64,000 nt of DNA from Sphaerisporangium rufum (GTDB lineage: Bacteria > Actinomycetota > Actinomycetes > Streptosporangiales > Streptosporangiaceae). Position numbers and translations under genes: made by a program. Below the pieces are notes generated by a model. The model was not told the origin of the DNA. It worked only from the letters and a program-made list of their open reading frames with translations, and ran no database searches. The stretch is from NCBI RefSeq assembly GCF_016863395.1, contig NZ_BOOU01000054.1, positions 124,001 through 188,000 of the forward strand. The letters are read 5' to 3'. Positions 15,393-25,300 of this stretch are shown here, in pieces (position 1 is the first letter of the stretch; every line of letters starts with the position of its first letter).

Positions 15393-16058
15393 ATGCAGCC
15401 CATTGCGCTCTTCGACCTAGATAACACTCTTGTGGACCTAGACGAAGCGTTTCGAAGGTGGGCCGAAGAGTTCGCCGGTGAGCATCGCCTAGGCTCCGAA
15501 ACGATTGACTGGTTGGTCGCTCTCGATCGGGCCGGATTTCCGCATCGTGAACTCTTCTTTGCCAAGGTACGTGAGCGCTACACGCTACCTCACCCAGCCT
15601 GGGAACTATGGCGCCAGTACCGAAGGCGTATGCCGCAGCTGGTGCGCTGTCGACCCGAAGTTTTGGAAGGCCTAGCAGAGCTTCGGAAATCTGGGTGGCG
15701 CGTGGCGATCGTGACCAACGGGACGGCGGACAACCAACTGGGGAAGATCCAGCAGACCGGGTTGGCCGAGGCCGTAGACGCCTACGCGCTGTCGGGAATC
15801 GAAGGAGTGCGCAAGCCCAATGCTGCCCTGTTTCAGATCGCGGCCCAGCGCTGCGGCACGACTCTCGCCGGTGGCGGGTGGATGGTCGGGGATAATCTCA
15901 CGGCCGACATCGCCGGCGGACGCGCAGCGGGCCTCAGGACCATCTGGATTGACCGAGGCCTCTGGCCCGGGGGTGACCATCAGGCCGACCACGTGGTTAA
16001 GGACGTACTCCAAGCCATGGAGATTCTACATAGGAAGAAGGGGGATAGCTCGCAATAG
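15393..16058 (+). CDS. HAD-family hydrolase
   Basis: A 221-residue haloacid-dehalogenase-type phosphatase. Motif I is LFDLDNTLVDLDEAF (nucleophile Asp8, acid Asp10). Motif II is IVTNGT, motif III GVRKPNAALF with its lysine, and motif IV GWMVGDNLTADIAGG. A helical C1 cap (RRWAEEFAGEHRLGSETIDWLVALDRAGF) lies between motifs I and II. Substrate unknown; probably a small phospho-metabolite. A decayed copy of the C-terminus of a homologous gene is present at 21949-22140. Confidence 0.88.
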   Translation: MQPIALFDLDNTLVDLDEAFRRWAEEFAGEHRLGSETIDWLVALDRAGFPHRELFFAKVRERYTLPHPAWELWRQYRRRMPQLVRCRPEVLEGLAELRKSGWRVAIVTNGTADNQLGKIQQTGLAEAVDAYALSGIEGVRKPNAALFQIAAQRCGTTLAGGGWMVGDNLTADIAGGRAAGLRTIWIDRGLWPGGDHQADHVVKDVLQAMEILHRKKGDSSQ

Positions 16059-16208
16059 TAGCGTCCATCTTCACGGGCACTCCGGCCGGAAATACCTCTG
16101 ACCTCAGTCTCTTAATAATAATGGCGCAGGGAGGTAACTCCACCCGATTATAAATGACCGATTCCCGAAGTACTCCTATTGGAATCTGCCCCCCAAGTGC
16201 TTCTTTAG

Positions 16209-17027
16209 TTATCTGCGCATGCGGATCCACTGGCGCTCGATTTCCTTATGAATCTCTCCTACATCAACCTCCACGCCAGGAATGTTGCGCCCCCACGACA
16301 GTGCCCATATCCGCGGGTCCATTTTTCGGACCACCCGGGCTAGCTCGTCGGAGATGCCGTTGACTACATGCGAGGATAGATCGATAGTTGACTGGATAGG
16401 GTTAGTGGCGATCCACATGCCATAGTCCTCAGCATCTAGGTCGCTCGGCGGCTCTGGATCTGCCTGGCTGAATTGGGCGCGGAGCTCGACCGTTCGCAAC
16501 TCGCCGCGTTGATGGGTTAGAATATGCCGTATATTCCGGCTGCGATTGATGCCAGGGGTGTTTAGGTCATTGCCAATGAGTCGATGAAGCCGGACCAACT
16601 CCCGCCAGCCCGGCGATTGCAATCTTCCCGAGCGAGGCACCTGTATTTTAAACGGTTTAAGAGCTTCATCAAGCGATTTCTCGGCATACACCTCGAAAGC
16701 AGTCACCATATCTTTGATGGCAGCCGCTTCAATCATCCAGGCATAATCTGTAGACCACAAGCCTCCACTCAATTCATCGTACTTTTCGAAGAATACGTCT
16801 AGATCTCCGAAAAGGGCCGACGGAGGGCGATTCTCCTGGTCTGCGATACGCGAAGCCTCCTTCTCTAATTTACCGAAGCCCTCTTCGGCCCACTTCAGGC
16901 TCAGATATTCGAATGCCCGTATATCTTGAGTCGACGTTCTCCACTCCTCAAACGCACCACTCACTCGATGCTGGTTCTCGTCCCAGGTCATGACCGAATG
17001 ATAGCTGTCTAGCGCTATGGCTAACAT
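16209..17027 (-). CDS. Putative HEPN-like helical protein (Abi-type candidate)
   Basis: A helical protein of unknown family, about 272 residues. The segment GINRSRNIRHILTHQRGELR contains Arg-His-x3-His (RHILTH), matching the HEPN RNase signature and followed by a basic stretch. The first half is rich in charged helices (FEYLSLKWAEEGFGKLEKEASRI). Start choice: the ATG at 17027 has AGAGGCG five bases upstream; the frame also extends to an ATG at 17078 that abuts the IS5 target duplication. The IS lies 53 bp upstream of the chosen start and may have removed the native promoter. AT-richer codon use suggests import. A standalone abortive-infection-type RNase is an inference. Confidence 0.5.
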   Translation of the reverse strand: MLAIALDSYHSVMTWDENQHRVSGAFEEWRTSTQDIRAFEYLSLKWAEEGFGKLEKEASRIADQENRPPSALFGDLDVFFEKYDELSGGLWSTDYAWMIEAAAIKDMVTAFEVYAEKSLDEALKPFKIQVPRSGRLQSPGWRELVRLHRLIGNDLNTPGINRSRNIRHILTHQRGELRTVELRAQFSQADPEPPSDLDAEDYGMWIATNPIQSTIDLSSHVVNGISDELARVVRKMDPRIWALSWGRNIPGVEVDVGEIHKEIERQWIRMRR

Positions 17028-17079
17028 CGCCTCTGGACACTGGTGGATATCAACGAAGCAGTGACGTGGCAGACACATG

Positions 17080-17981
17080 GAGCGTTTTTCATCCTGCTTC
17101 GCGTAGTTGAAGGACGAGGATGGCTTTGACGAGCTGACCTGCGCGAAGGGGGCAGCAGCGTAGCTTTCGCAGGATTCGCCAGCTCTTCACCTGCGCATTC
17201 GCCCGCTCGCCGGGTCCGCGGAGCTTGGCGTGAGCGGAGTTGGCGTTCTTCTGGGAGGCCGGTTTGCCTCGTCCCTTGTACGGCACCAGGACGCGCTGAC
17301 CTGCGCCGACGTAGGCCTTATCGGCGAGGGTGATCAAGCCGGCGGCCTGCAGTCGGCGGATGATGCCCCAGATGCGGGCCGCTGTCAGATCGTGTACCGA
17401 TCCGGGCAGCGAACCGGAAGTCCATAACGGTGTGCCGTCGGGAGCGCTGATGACCTGGATGTTCATCCCGTGCATCCGGTTCTTGCCGGAGTAGTACGGC
17501 CGGTCGGCGGCCACCCGGTCAATCGGGATGAGCGTTCCGTCGAGTACCACGAAGGCGTAGCCGGCGCGTCTGGCGGTCCGTAATGCCTGGTCCAGGCTTG
17601 GTGCCCGCCGGGCCAGCAGGGTGACAGCCTCGTGGATGTAGCGCCAGGCGGTGGCTGTTCCCACGCCGAACCCGGCCGCCGCCTCGCTGAGGGTTTCCCC
17701 TTTGCGCAGGTGGACCAGCACGAGCAGCGCCTGCCGGCCGGGGTTGAGGCGGCGCCAGGTCGAACCGATGGTCTTGCGGTGGCGGCGGATGAGGCCGGAC
17801 AGGTAGGACAGCGTCTGATGTGACAACGGCAGCGCGGCACGGTACAACAGCAACTTGAAGCCTCTGGTGTATAGGTTGATCTTGGTCGACAACCCTTCTA
17901 CCAGGGGCTTCTCTATTTGTCGATCAGGTACCGGACGCTATCCGAGGCTCCTGACCTGCGACGTCGGGATGAAAAAGGCTC
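17080..17981 (-). mobile_element. IS5-family insertion sequence with 3-bp target duplication
   Basis: Imperfect inverted repeats are GAGCGTTTTTCATCCTGC from 17080 and, on the opposite strand, GAGCCTTTTTCATCCCGA ending at 17981 (15 of 18 match). Target duplication ATG at 17077-17079 and 17982-17984. Length 902 bp, with one transposase gene whose stop lies in the left repeat. The structure looks intact and recent. Confidence 0.85.
17089..17892 (-). CDS. IS5-family transposase (DDE_Tnp_4 type)
   Basis: A 267-residue DDE transposase. Residues about 25-90 form the helix-turn-helix region (LSYLSGLIRRHRKTIGSTWRRLNPGRQALLVLVHLRKGETLSEAAAGFGVGTATAWRYIHEAV). The catalytic core has FVVLDGTLIPIDR (first Asp), PGSVHDLTAARI (second Asp), LADKAYVGAG and the terminal RGPGERANAQVKSWRILRKLRCC (Glu). 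Length and motifs match complete IS5-group transposases of actinomycetes, so it is probably active. Confidence 0.92.
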   Translation of the reverse strand: MSTKINLYTRGFKLLLYRAALPLSHQTLSYLSGLIRRHRKTIGSTWRRLNPGRQALLVLVHLRKGETLSEAAAGFGVGTATAWRYIHEAVTLLARRAPSLDQALRTARRAGYAFVVLDGTLIPIDRVAADRPYYSGKNRMHGMNIQVISAPDGTPLWTSGSLPGSVHDLTAARIWGIIRRLQAAGLITLADKAYVGAGQRVLVPYKGRGKPASQKNANSAHAKLRGPGERANAQVKSWRILRKLRCCPLRAGQLVKAILVLQLREAG

Positions 17982-18677
17982 ATGGATTGCGGTCTGCCTT
18001 GCCAGCGCACTTGGAGACCCTGGCTGGCATGCTCGTCACCGCGTCGGCGTAGCCCGACGACGAGCAGATGTCCGCCACGCGCGGACTCAAGGTTGCTTTG
18101 TTGCACTGCCACGATCCGGCGATGGCCATGCCCCCGCCGGTGATGTCCCGCCGGGTGGTGTAACTCGCAGCTGATCATGTGTGGTCGGCGAGCAGGGTCG
18201 TTGTGACTATGACGCGGCCAGGGCGGTGGCCGCCAGGGGTTCGGCTAGATTCTCGGGCGGGGCCGCGAGTTGGGCCATGGATCCTTCTGAGAGGTAGCGG
18301 CGGTCGCTGACTTGCCATTCGTCGTGGTGTTCGGCGAGGACGGCGCCGGCCAGGCGGGCCAGGGCGTCGGGGCTGGGGAAGACGCCAACGACGTCGGACC
18401 GGCGTTTGATCTCGCGGTTGAGCCGCTTCAGTGGATTGGTCGACCAGACCTTCTTCCAGTGCTGGTAGGGGAAGTCGGCGAAGGCGGTGACGTCGTCGGC
18501 CGCGTCCAGCAGCATCTGTTCCACCGGAGGGAATTGGCGGCCGAGCATGGCAGCGATAGCGGCCAGCTGGGAGCGGACCGTGGCGGCGTTCGGTTGGGCG
18601 AAGACGGTCCGGATCGCGGCGGCGACCATCTCGGCTGACCCCTTCGGAACGCGAGCCAAAACGTTCCGCATGAAGTG

Positions 18678-20832
18678 GGCCCGTACAGAAACAAGGGGTC
18701 GCTTTCGTCGGGGTAGATCGTTGATCCGGCATGGGGATCAAGGAGGGGGTACGGCAGCAACTTGCCGTGCGTTTCGGCGTGTTGCTGCCGCATCTCAACG
18801 AGCGGCAGCGGCGGCTGATGCTGGCGACGGAGGCGGGACTGCTCGGCCATGGCGGCGTCCGCGCCGTCGCGCGGGCTGCGGGAGCGAGCGAGACCACCGT
18901 CCGCCGGGGCCTGCTCGAGCTGGACACAGGCTCTGCGCCTCTGGGCAGGGGACGTGTCCGCAGACAGGGAGGTGGCCGTAAGCGTCTGACGGAGCGTGAT
19001 CCGCAGCTGCTGGCGGCGCTGATGGCTCTGGTCGAGCCGGACGAACGAGGTGATCCCATGTCGCCGCTGCGCTGGACCACAAAGTCGCTGCGCAAGCTGG
19101 CCGCCGAGCTGGCCCGTCAAGGCCATCCGGTATCTCCGGGTTCCGTGGGCAAGCTGCTGCGAGCGAGCGGATTCAGCCTGCAGGGAACCGCCAAGACCCT
19201 GGAAGGCAAGCAGCATCCGGACCGGGACGCCCAGTTCCGCTACATCAACGAGCAGGTCAAACAGTTCCAGGCGGCCGGCGAGCCGGTGATCAGCGTCGAC
19301 GCGAAGAAGAAGGAGATGCTTGGCCGGCTGCCGAACGCCGGACGGGAGTGGCGCCCCAAGGGTGAGCCGATCGAGGTTGAGGACCACAGCTTCTTCACCG
19401 GTCCCAAGGGTGAGACCGCCATCCCCTACGGTGTCTACGACCTGACGGCCGATGTCGGCTGGGTGAGCGTCGGCGTCGATCACGACACCTCCGCCTTCGC
19501 GGTCGCCACGATCCGCCGCTGGTGGCAGGCCCGGGGCCGGCTGGACTATCCGGCCGCGACCCGGCTGCTGGTCACCGCGGACGCGGGCGGCTCCAACAGC
19601 TACCGCTACCGGGCCTGGAAAGCCGAACTCGCAGCGCTGGCCGCCGAGACACAACTGGCCATCACGGTCTGCCACTTCCCTCCCGGCACTTCGAAGTGGA
19701 ACAAAATCGAGCACCGGCTGTTCTCTCAGATCACGATGAACTGGCGAGGCAGGCCGCTGACCAGCCACGAAGTCGTCGTCAACACGATCGCGTCGACCAC
19801 CACCCGCACTGGACTGCGCATTCACGCCGAACTTGACCTCAACGCCTATCCGCTCGGCGTGGCGATCAGCAAGGCACGGATGCAGGCCCTGCCAATCGAA
19901 CTCCACCCCGTGCGTGGTACCTGGAACTACACCCTCCGCCCGGCGCCGACCGACCAGACAGCCGCGCCAGTCCCTTTCACGACAGCGGAACGAGCCACGG
20001 TGCTGGAACTGCTGGACGACCCGCGGCTGACCGGCATGACCAGCGGCGATCTCGATGCCCTGGCCGAAAAGCTGGCCACGGCCCAGCGGGCCCAATGGGA
20101 ACAGCAGCGATACGAAGCGCGCGGTGGACCACGTCGTCAGCGCCCCGGAACACACGGCAAGAAGCCCCTGCTCAACGGCCGCGATCGCATCCTCGTCACC
20201 CTGCTCTACCAGCGGCGCGTGTGCTCGCAGCGGGTCCTGCGCGAAATGTTGGAGATCAACGACCGCACCATGAGCCAAGTCATCACTGACACCCGCGTGC
20301 TGCTGCGGGAGAACAAGGTCAGCATCGAACCGACCACCCTGCTCTTCAGCACCCCCGACGAGCTACTGGCCTATCTGCGCACCGGGGATCTGGCATCCCG
20401 CAGCCGCGAACTGCTGCCCGAGACCCTGTCCGACCCTGCCCTGACCGGCATGAGCCGCACCGATCTCGCCGTACTCGTTGACCGCCTCGCACTCCGGCAG
20501 GCCGCCCGAGTGGAACGGCGCCGTCACCAACAACGAGGCGGCGCCCGCCAGCTGGGCACCCGCGGCGGCATCTTTCCTCAGAAGATCGGCGACGCGGAGC
20601 GCGTGCTGGCCGCCGTGCTCTTCCACCGCCGGGTCTGCACCGGCGAGGTGTTGGCCGAGCTGTTCCAAGTGAGCCGCCGCACCATCGGCAACGCTCTTCT
20701 CGACGTGCGCCTGCTCCTGGAAGAAGACGGATTCCACCTCAAACCAGCCCCGAGGAAACACCGAACTGTCGATGCCCTTTTGGCCTCCGTTCCCCAACAG
20801 GGAAACCCACCACGTTAATTACGCGCAGCTCC
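18678..20832 (+). mobile_element. ISAzo13-family element inside IS256
   Basis: The interrupted IS256 coding sequence defines the borders: AGTG at 18674-18677 and AGTG at 20833-20836 flank a 2155-bp insert, and removing the insert plus one AGTG restores the transposase frame. No convincing long terminal inverted repeat is visible. Confidence 0.82.
18731..20818 (+). CDS. ISAzo13-family transposase with duplicated C-terminal HTH unit
   Basis: Residues 1 to about 400 are a normal ISAzo13 transposase: N-terminal helix-turn-helix (HGGVRAVARAAGASETTVRRGLLEL), VISVDAKKKEMLGRL (first Asp), GWVSVGVDHDTSAFAVATIRRWW, LLVTADAGGSNSYR (second Asp) and CHFPPGTSKWNKIEHRLFSQITMNWRG (Glu). The family usually ends near 400 residues; this protein is 695. 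The extra 290 residues hold two copies of one unit. Each begins DDPRLTGM/SDPALTGM, passes through a RGGPRR/RGGARQ basic linker, and ends in a helical HTH-like block (about residues 484-530 and 623-670: RVCSQRVLREMLEINDRTM and RVCTGEVLAELFQVSRRTI). The extension may bind DNA. The gene appears intact. Confidence 0.88.
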   Translation: MGIKEGVRQQLAVRFGVLLPHLNERQRRLMLATEAGLLGHGGVRAVARAAGASETTVRRGLLELDTGSAPLGRGRVRRQGGGRKRLTERDPQLLAALMALVEPDERGDPMSPLRWTTKSLRKLAAELARQGHPVSPGSVGKLLRASGFSLQGTAKTLEGKQHPDRDAQFRYINEQVKQFQAAGEPVISVDAKKKEMLGRLPNAGREWRPKGEPIEVEDHSFFTGPKGETAIPYGVYDLTADVGWVSVGVDHDTSAFAVATIRRWWQARGRLDYPAATRLLVTADAGGSNSYRYRAWKAELAALAAETQLAITVCHFPPGTSKWNKIEHRLFSQITMNWRGRPLTSHEVVVNTIASTTTRTGLRIHAELDLNAYPLGVAISKARMQALPIELHPVRGTWNYTLRPAPTDQTAAPVPFTTAERATVLELLDDPRLTGMTSGDLDALAEKLATAQRAQWEQQRYEARGGPRRQRPGTHGKKPLLNGRDRILVTLLYQRRVCSQRVLREMLEINDRTMSQVITDTRVLLRENKVSIEPTTLLFSTPDELLAYLRTGDLASRSRELLPETLSDPALTGMSRTDLAVLVDRLALRQAARVERRRHQQRGGARQLGTRGGIFPQKIGDAERVLAAVLFHRRVCTGEVLAELFQVSRRTIGNALLDVRLLLEEDGFHLKPAPRKHRTVDALLASVPQQGNPPR

Positions 20833-21724
20833 AGTGAACCCGACACCGTTGCCAGGCTGCGCCGAGGAAGACCGCCCGCAGGGCGCTGACCAGGCCGGCG
20901 TGGGCGTCGGAGATGGCCAACTGCACTCCGGTCAGGCCGCGGGCTTTGAGGGAGCGTAGGAACGCGGTCCAGAATGCGCCGTCTTCTGAGTCTCCGACGG
21001 CGAAGCCGAGGATCTCCCGGCGGCCATCGGCCGAGACGCCGGTGGCGATGACGACGGCTTGGGAGACGACCCGGTGACTCACCCGGGCCTTGCAGTAGGT
21101 CGCGTCCAAGAACACGTAGGGAAAGGTTGTGTGGCCAAGGGGGCGGTCGCGGAACGCTGCGACTTCGCCATCGAGGTCGGCGCAGATGCGGGAGACCTCC
21201 TTTTGGAGATGCCAGACTCGGCGCCGAGGGCTTTGACCAGGTCGTCGACACTGCGGGTGGACACCCCGTGCAGGTAGGCCTCCATCACCACCGCGAACAG
21301 GGCCTGGTCGATACGGCGGCGGCGTTCCAGCAGCGAGGGGAAAAACGACCCCGACCGCAGTTTCGGAATCTTCAGCTCCAGGTCCCCGGCCGCGGTGGTC
21401 AGCAGCCGGTCCCGGTATCCGTTGCGGTGGGTGGTGCGTCCTTCGGTGCGCTGGTGCGGGGCGGCGCCGATTACCGCAGTCGCCTCCGCCTCGATCAACG
21501 CCTGCAGAACTGCTTGCAGAGCGTGACGGATGACGTCGTCGGCGTCGGCGGCTTTCAAAGACTCCAACAGGTCGAGCAGGGCAGACTGATCCAGAGCCAT
21601 CGTGTGGTGTCCTCCGCGAGAACCTTTGGTCGGGAACTCGCTGACCGTCACACGATGGCTCGCCCCATGTCCGGGGCTTGCGTCAGCAGCCTGGAGTTAC
21701 ACCACCCGAGGGGACGTCACCTGC

Positions 21725-22393
21725 CCGGCCCGCGCCATCGCGCCACTCCTCGGAGATCTTTCTACACCTTCGGTGCCTCTGAAGCGCTAGGGCGAAACGC
21801 GGAGTGTGCGCGTAATGATCAAGTAGTGAAACGCAGTCATAGATGGTTTTCCCAGGTCAACAGGCATCGGGCGGTGAGAGGCACTGTCCTCCTGAAGCGG
21901 TGCTGCTTGTAGCAGGTCCACCGGAAAGCAAGGAAGTCCTCTTCGGCGATTTGGGTCGACCGGGGCACCTCACTCAGTGTCGACCACCTGGCCGACCATG
22001 TAGTCACTGACGCACTCGAAGCCATCGAGATACTACGCAAGGGGACGTTGGGAAGCTCAGGCTTCGCGCAAAGGTGGCTGGTCCTCTCGGTGATCGCGCG
22101 GCATCTGGGGCGGTGCCGGCGACGATCCGGGCGTATCTGAAGGGACGGGCCTTGCACGATGCCCATCCGAGCACGGCAAGCGACCCAGGTTTCATGGCCA
22201 GGATCAGGGACTACTTACGCCTCAGACGCTCCGCAGGCCTCGTACTTCGCCCAGGGGGTGACGTGCCAGATAACGACTTAGACGCAAATTGATCATCGGT
22301 TTACCACGTGCGAACACCCTCTGATCTCATGTCAAGGATCGGGAGCTTTGATGAAAATCTCACCTCCTGGACCTCTTGAGCACATCAGTAACG
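21725..22393. other. Intergenic stretch with a HAD remnant
   Basis: Apart from the HAD C-terminal remnant (21949-22140) I see no gene here. A minus-strand frame around 21840-21960 (AEEDFLAFRWTCYKQHRF...) has a protein-like ring but no recognisable family. The promoter of the DUF499 operon should lie between 22140 and 22390. Confidence 0.5.
21949..22140 (+). pseudogene. C-terminal remnant of a HAD hydrolase
   Basis: The frame reads IWVDRGTSLSVDHLADHVV then TDALEAIEILRKG, which parallels the end of the intact HAD enzyme at 15393-16058 (IWIDRGLWPGGDHQADHVV, KDVLQAMEILHRKKG). About 20 of 32 residues match. No upstream part is present, and after the match the frame runs on to a TGA at 22138. A remnant of a paralogue or of a gene destroyed by IS activity. 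Confidence 0.7.
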
Positions 22394-25300
22394 ATGGGGT
22401 GGAAGCTTGTGGCACATCTGGTACCGCTCCGGGAGGTATGTCATCCTCGGGACGACGTCCTCGAAGGCGGGTTGGCAGACAACCACTTCGCAGCTCAGCT
22501 GGACAAGGTGGTCCGCGACGCGGAGCATTATCCGGTGTACGGCGATGCGGAAGCATTCTTCGCGCAGACCTACCCCACGAGCGGTCTGAAGACGTTGCTC
22601 ACCAAGACTTTCGGTCGCCTGAGCGGAGTGAAGGGTGTCGCGGGGGAAAACGGCGTACTTCGCCCGACGACCTCGTTCGGTGGCGGTAAGACCCACGGTC
22701 TGACCGCCGTCTACCACCTCGCCAAGGGTGCCCGGCCATCCAACATCACTGAGTTCCTCGACCTGAGTCTGCTTCCCGAAGGCCCCGTCCAAGTAGCGGC
22801 CCTGGTCGGCGACGCGCTCGACCCCACCGCGGGTATCGAGACCAACGGCCATCGCACTTACACGATGTGGGGTGAGATGGCTGCCCAGATCGGCGATGAC
22901 GCGTTCGCAGCGATGGAGGCGAACGACACCCAACGCACCGCTCCGGGCACCGCCACGATCAGGGCCGCCTTCCGTGGCAAACCGACAGTCGTGATCATCG
23001 ACGAGATAGCCAAGTATCTGCGCGCGGTGGCCTCCTCCGGGAGCGAGGACATACGACGCATGGCCGGCGCGATACCGGTCTTCCTCGGCAATCTCTTCGA
23101 AGTCGCCTCCGATCCGACCAACAAGGTCTCGGTCATCATCACCCTGGCCGCGACCACCAACGCGTTCGGTGCGGAGACCACCGAGATCAGCGAGTTAACC
23201 GGTGAAGAGAAGGAGAAAACCGACGCCGCGAACACCGCCTCAGTTAAGGCCGCCCGGGAGATCGGCGACGTGCTGACCCGCGCGGTGCAGCCGAGCGCGG
23301 TGATCAAGCCGGCCGATGACAACGAGATCGGCGAAATCCTCAAGAAGCGCATCTTCGTTTCCGTCGACGAGGAGGCCGCCAAGGCAGCCGGGGACGCTTA
23401 CCGGGACTTGTACGAGAAGCTCGCCAGGGCCGAGCAGCTCGCCGGCGGCGCCGAGCACCCGGTTTCCTATGGCGATTTGGTCACCAAGAGCTATCCGTTT
23501 CACCCCGAGCTGGTCCGCGTCCTCGACAAGCGCCTGGGCAACATAACCGAGTTCCAGCGCGCCCGCGGCGCCCTGAAGCTCCTGGCCGAGGTCGTGGCCA
23601 ACATCTACGCCACCAACGACAACACGGCGATCATCAACGTCGGCGACATCGACTATTCCAACGAGCCGGTCCTCAACCACCTCACCGACGGCCTCGGCCG
23701 CGCCGAGTACGCGAGCGTAGCCAAGGGCGACTTCGCTTCCAAGGCATCCCACGCCGCTGTCGTCGACACCGACGTCTTCCCCGGCAAGCCTGCCTACGCC
23801 ACCCGCGTAGCCCGCACCGTATTCACCCACTCCCTGGAGATGGTGTCCACTGCGGGAGCAGGCCGCAACGATTGGGTGGTCGGTACCCTGCGTCCCGGCG
23901 AGGACGCCACCATCTTCGAGAAGGCGCTGACCGAGTCGGAGAAGGTTTTCTGGCACCTGTCGTACGACGGTGCTCGCTGGCGCTTCAACATCGAGCCCAA
24001 CGTCAACGCCATCATCGAGACGGAGAAGCGAAACGTCGCTAACACCGCGGTGGCCGCGGAAGTCGATAGCCTGATTCAGAAGGCGTTCGCCAACGACGGC
24101 GGCGTCACCGCGATCCATTTCCCATCAGGCCCTGCTGAGATTGCGGACAAGGACGCGCTGCGTGTGGTCGTACTCGACCACGATGTCGTTACCGTCGACC
24201 CGGCCCACGCCGACCAACCACCGGCACAAATCATAGAGATGCTCGACAAGGTCGGCTCGGTCGGTACGCCGCGCAAATACCGCAACTCTCTGGTTTTCGC
24301 CCTGGCCGACGCCGAGCAGGTCCACCTGCTCAAGGACCGTGCACGTGCCCTGATCGCCTCCAACAACCTCGCCGCCGATACTCACCGGCTGGGTCAGTTC
24401 AGCGAGGAGGTTCGCAAGAAGGTCGAGGCCTACGACAAGGAGGCCCGTCTCCAGGCCCGCATCGCGGTCACTCGGTGCTTCAAGCACATCTACTACCCAG
24501 CCGACGAGAGGGCCACCGGCTACCTGCGCCACCGGGAGCTTCCCGCCCAGTCTCAGGGCGACCCGAAGAACGCCACCTCTGCAGTCATCACCCTGCTGAC
24601 CGACGAGGACAAGATCCGTACCAGCCCGTTCACCGCCTCCTTCCTGCGCAACCGCACCTGGGCCAACAAGGAGGCCACGAGCACGGCGGCGATCGCCGAC
24701 TACTTCTGGTCCGACCACAAGGCCTCCATCGTTCGCAATACTTCCCTGCTGCGTGACGCGATTGTCAACGGCGTTAACCACGACCACTGGGTCTACTACG
24801 ACTCGGCCAGCGGCAAGGCCTACACGGCCAACAACCAGGCTGGTATGTCGATCGCCTTCAGCGCCGACGCCGAGGTCATGACTATGGCCGAGGCACAGAA
24901 GCGCGGCCTGCTGGTCCGAAAACCCACCCAAACTGACCTCCGTTCGGTGCTCACCAGCGACCAGCTCACCGGCGCTGACGTCCGCACCCGCCTTGAGGCC
25001 GTCTGCGGCGGCGAGCCCTCCAAGACCGACGTGCTCGACCTGCTAGCCACCGCAGTCCAGTCCAGCGAGTACAGCTGGTTTGTTGTCACCGACACCGCGC
25101 CTGCCGCCGGTGTCCGGGCGCTCTCTCCCTCGGCGATCAAGGACAAGGGCCTCGACACCCTCCACATCCTCAGCCGGGAGGCCGCCGACGAGATAGGTGT
25201 CGAGGTTCCCACTCGCATCGCCACCTCCAAGACCTTCACCGCGAACGGCCCCGGCGGCGCGGCCATGCAGACCCTGCTTGACGCCGTCTCCGACTATGCG

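Larger units (their letters stand above)
18207..21651 (-). pseudogene. IS256-family transposase, interrupted and frameshifted
   Basis: Three pieces on the minus strand make one transposase. N-terminal 21651 to about 21205: MALDQSALLDLLESLKAADADDVIRHALQAVLQALIEAEATAVIGAA, then RNGYRDRLLTTAAGDLELKIPKLRSGSFFPSLLERRRRID. Middle, about 21205 to 20837: FLDATYCKARVSHRVVSQAVVIATGVSADGRREILGFAVGDSEDGAFWTAFLRSLKARGL and WQRCRVH. C-terminal 18673 to 18207: MRNVLARVPKG through VWSTNPLKRLNREIKRRSDVVGVFPS. The pieces are separated by a frameshift at an A-run (CCAAAAGG, about 21203) and by the ISAzo13 insertion inside the WQRCRVHF-MRNVLA block. Certainly inactive. Confidence 0.9.
18136..21724 (-). mobile_element. 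IS256-family element interrupted by ISAzo13
   Basis: Imperfect 31-bp inverted repeats: left 18136-18166 (ends GGGTGGTGTAACTC) and right 21694-21724 (begins GAGTTACACCACCC), with about four mismatches. Subtracting the nested ISAzo13 (2155 bp) and its 4-bp duplication leaves about 1430 bp, normal for IS256. No clear 8-9 bp target duplication was seen. Confidence 0.85.

Noticed and set aside
18428-20278. 616-codon minus-strand frame within ISAzo13
   Set aside because: Antisense to the transposase; no recognisable motif.
21195-21215. Programmed ribosomal frameshift in the IS256 transposase at the A-run
   Set aside because: IS256 transposases are normally made from one frame, and this copy is also interrupted by another IS, so decay is the simpler explanation.
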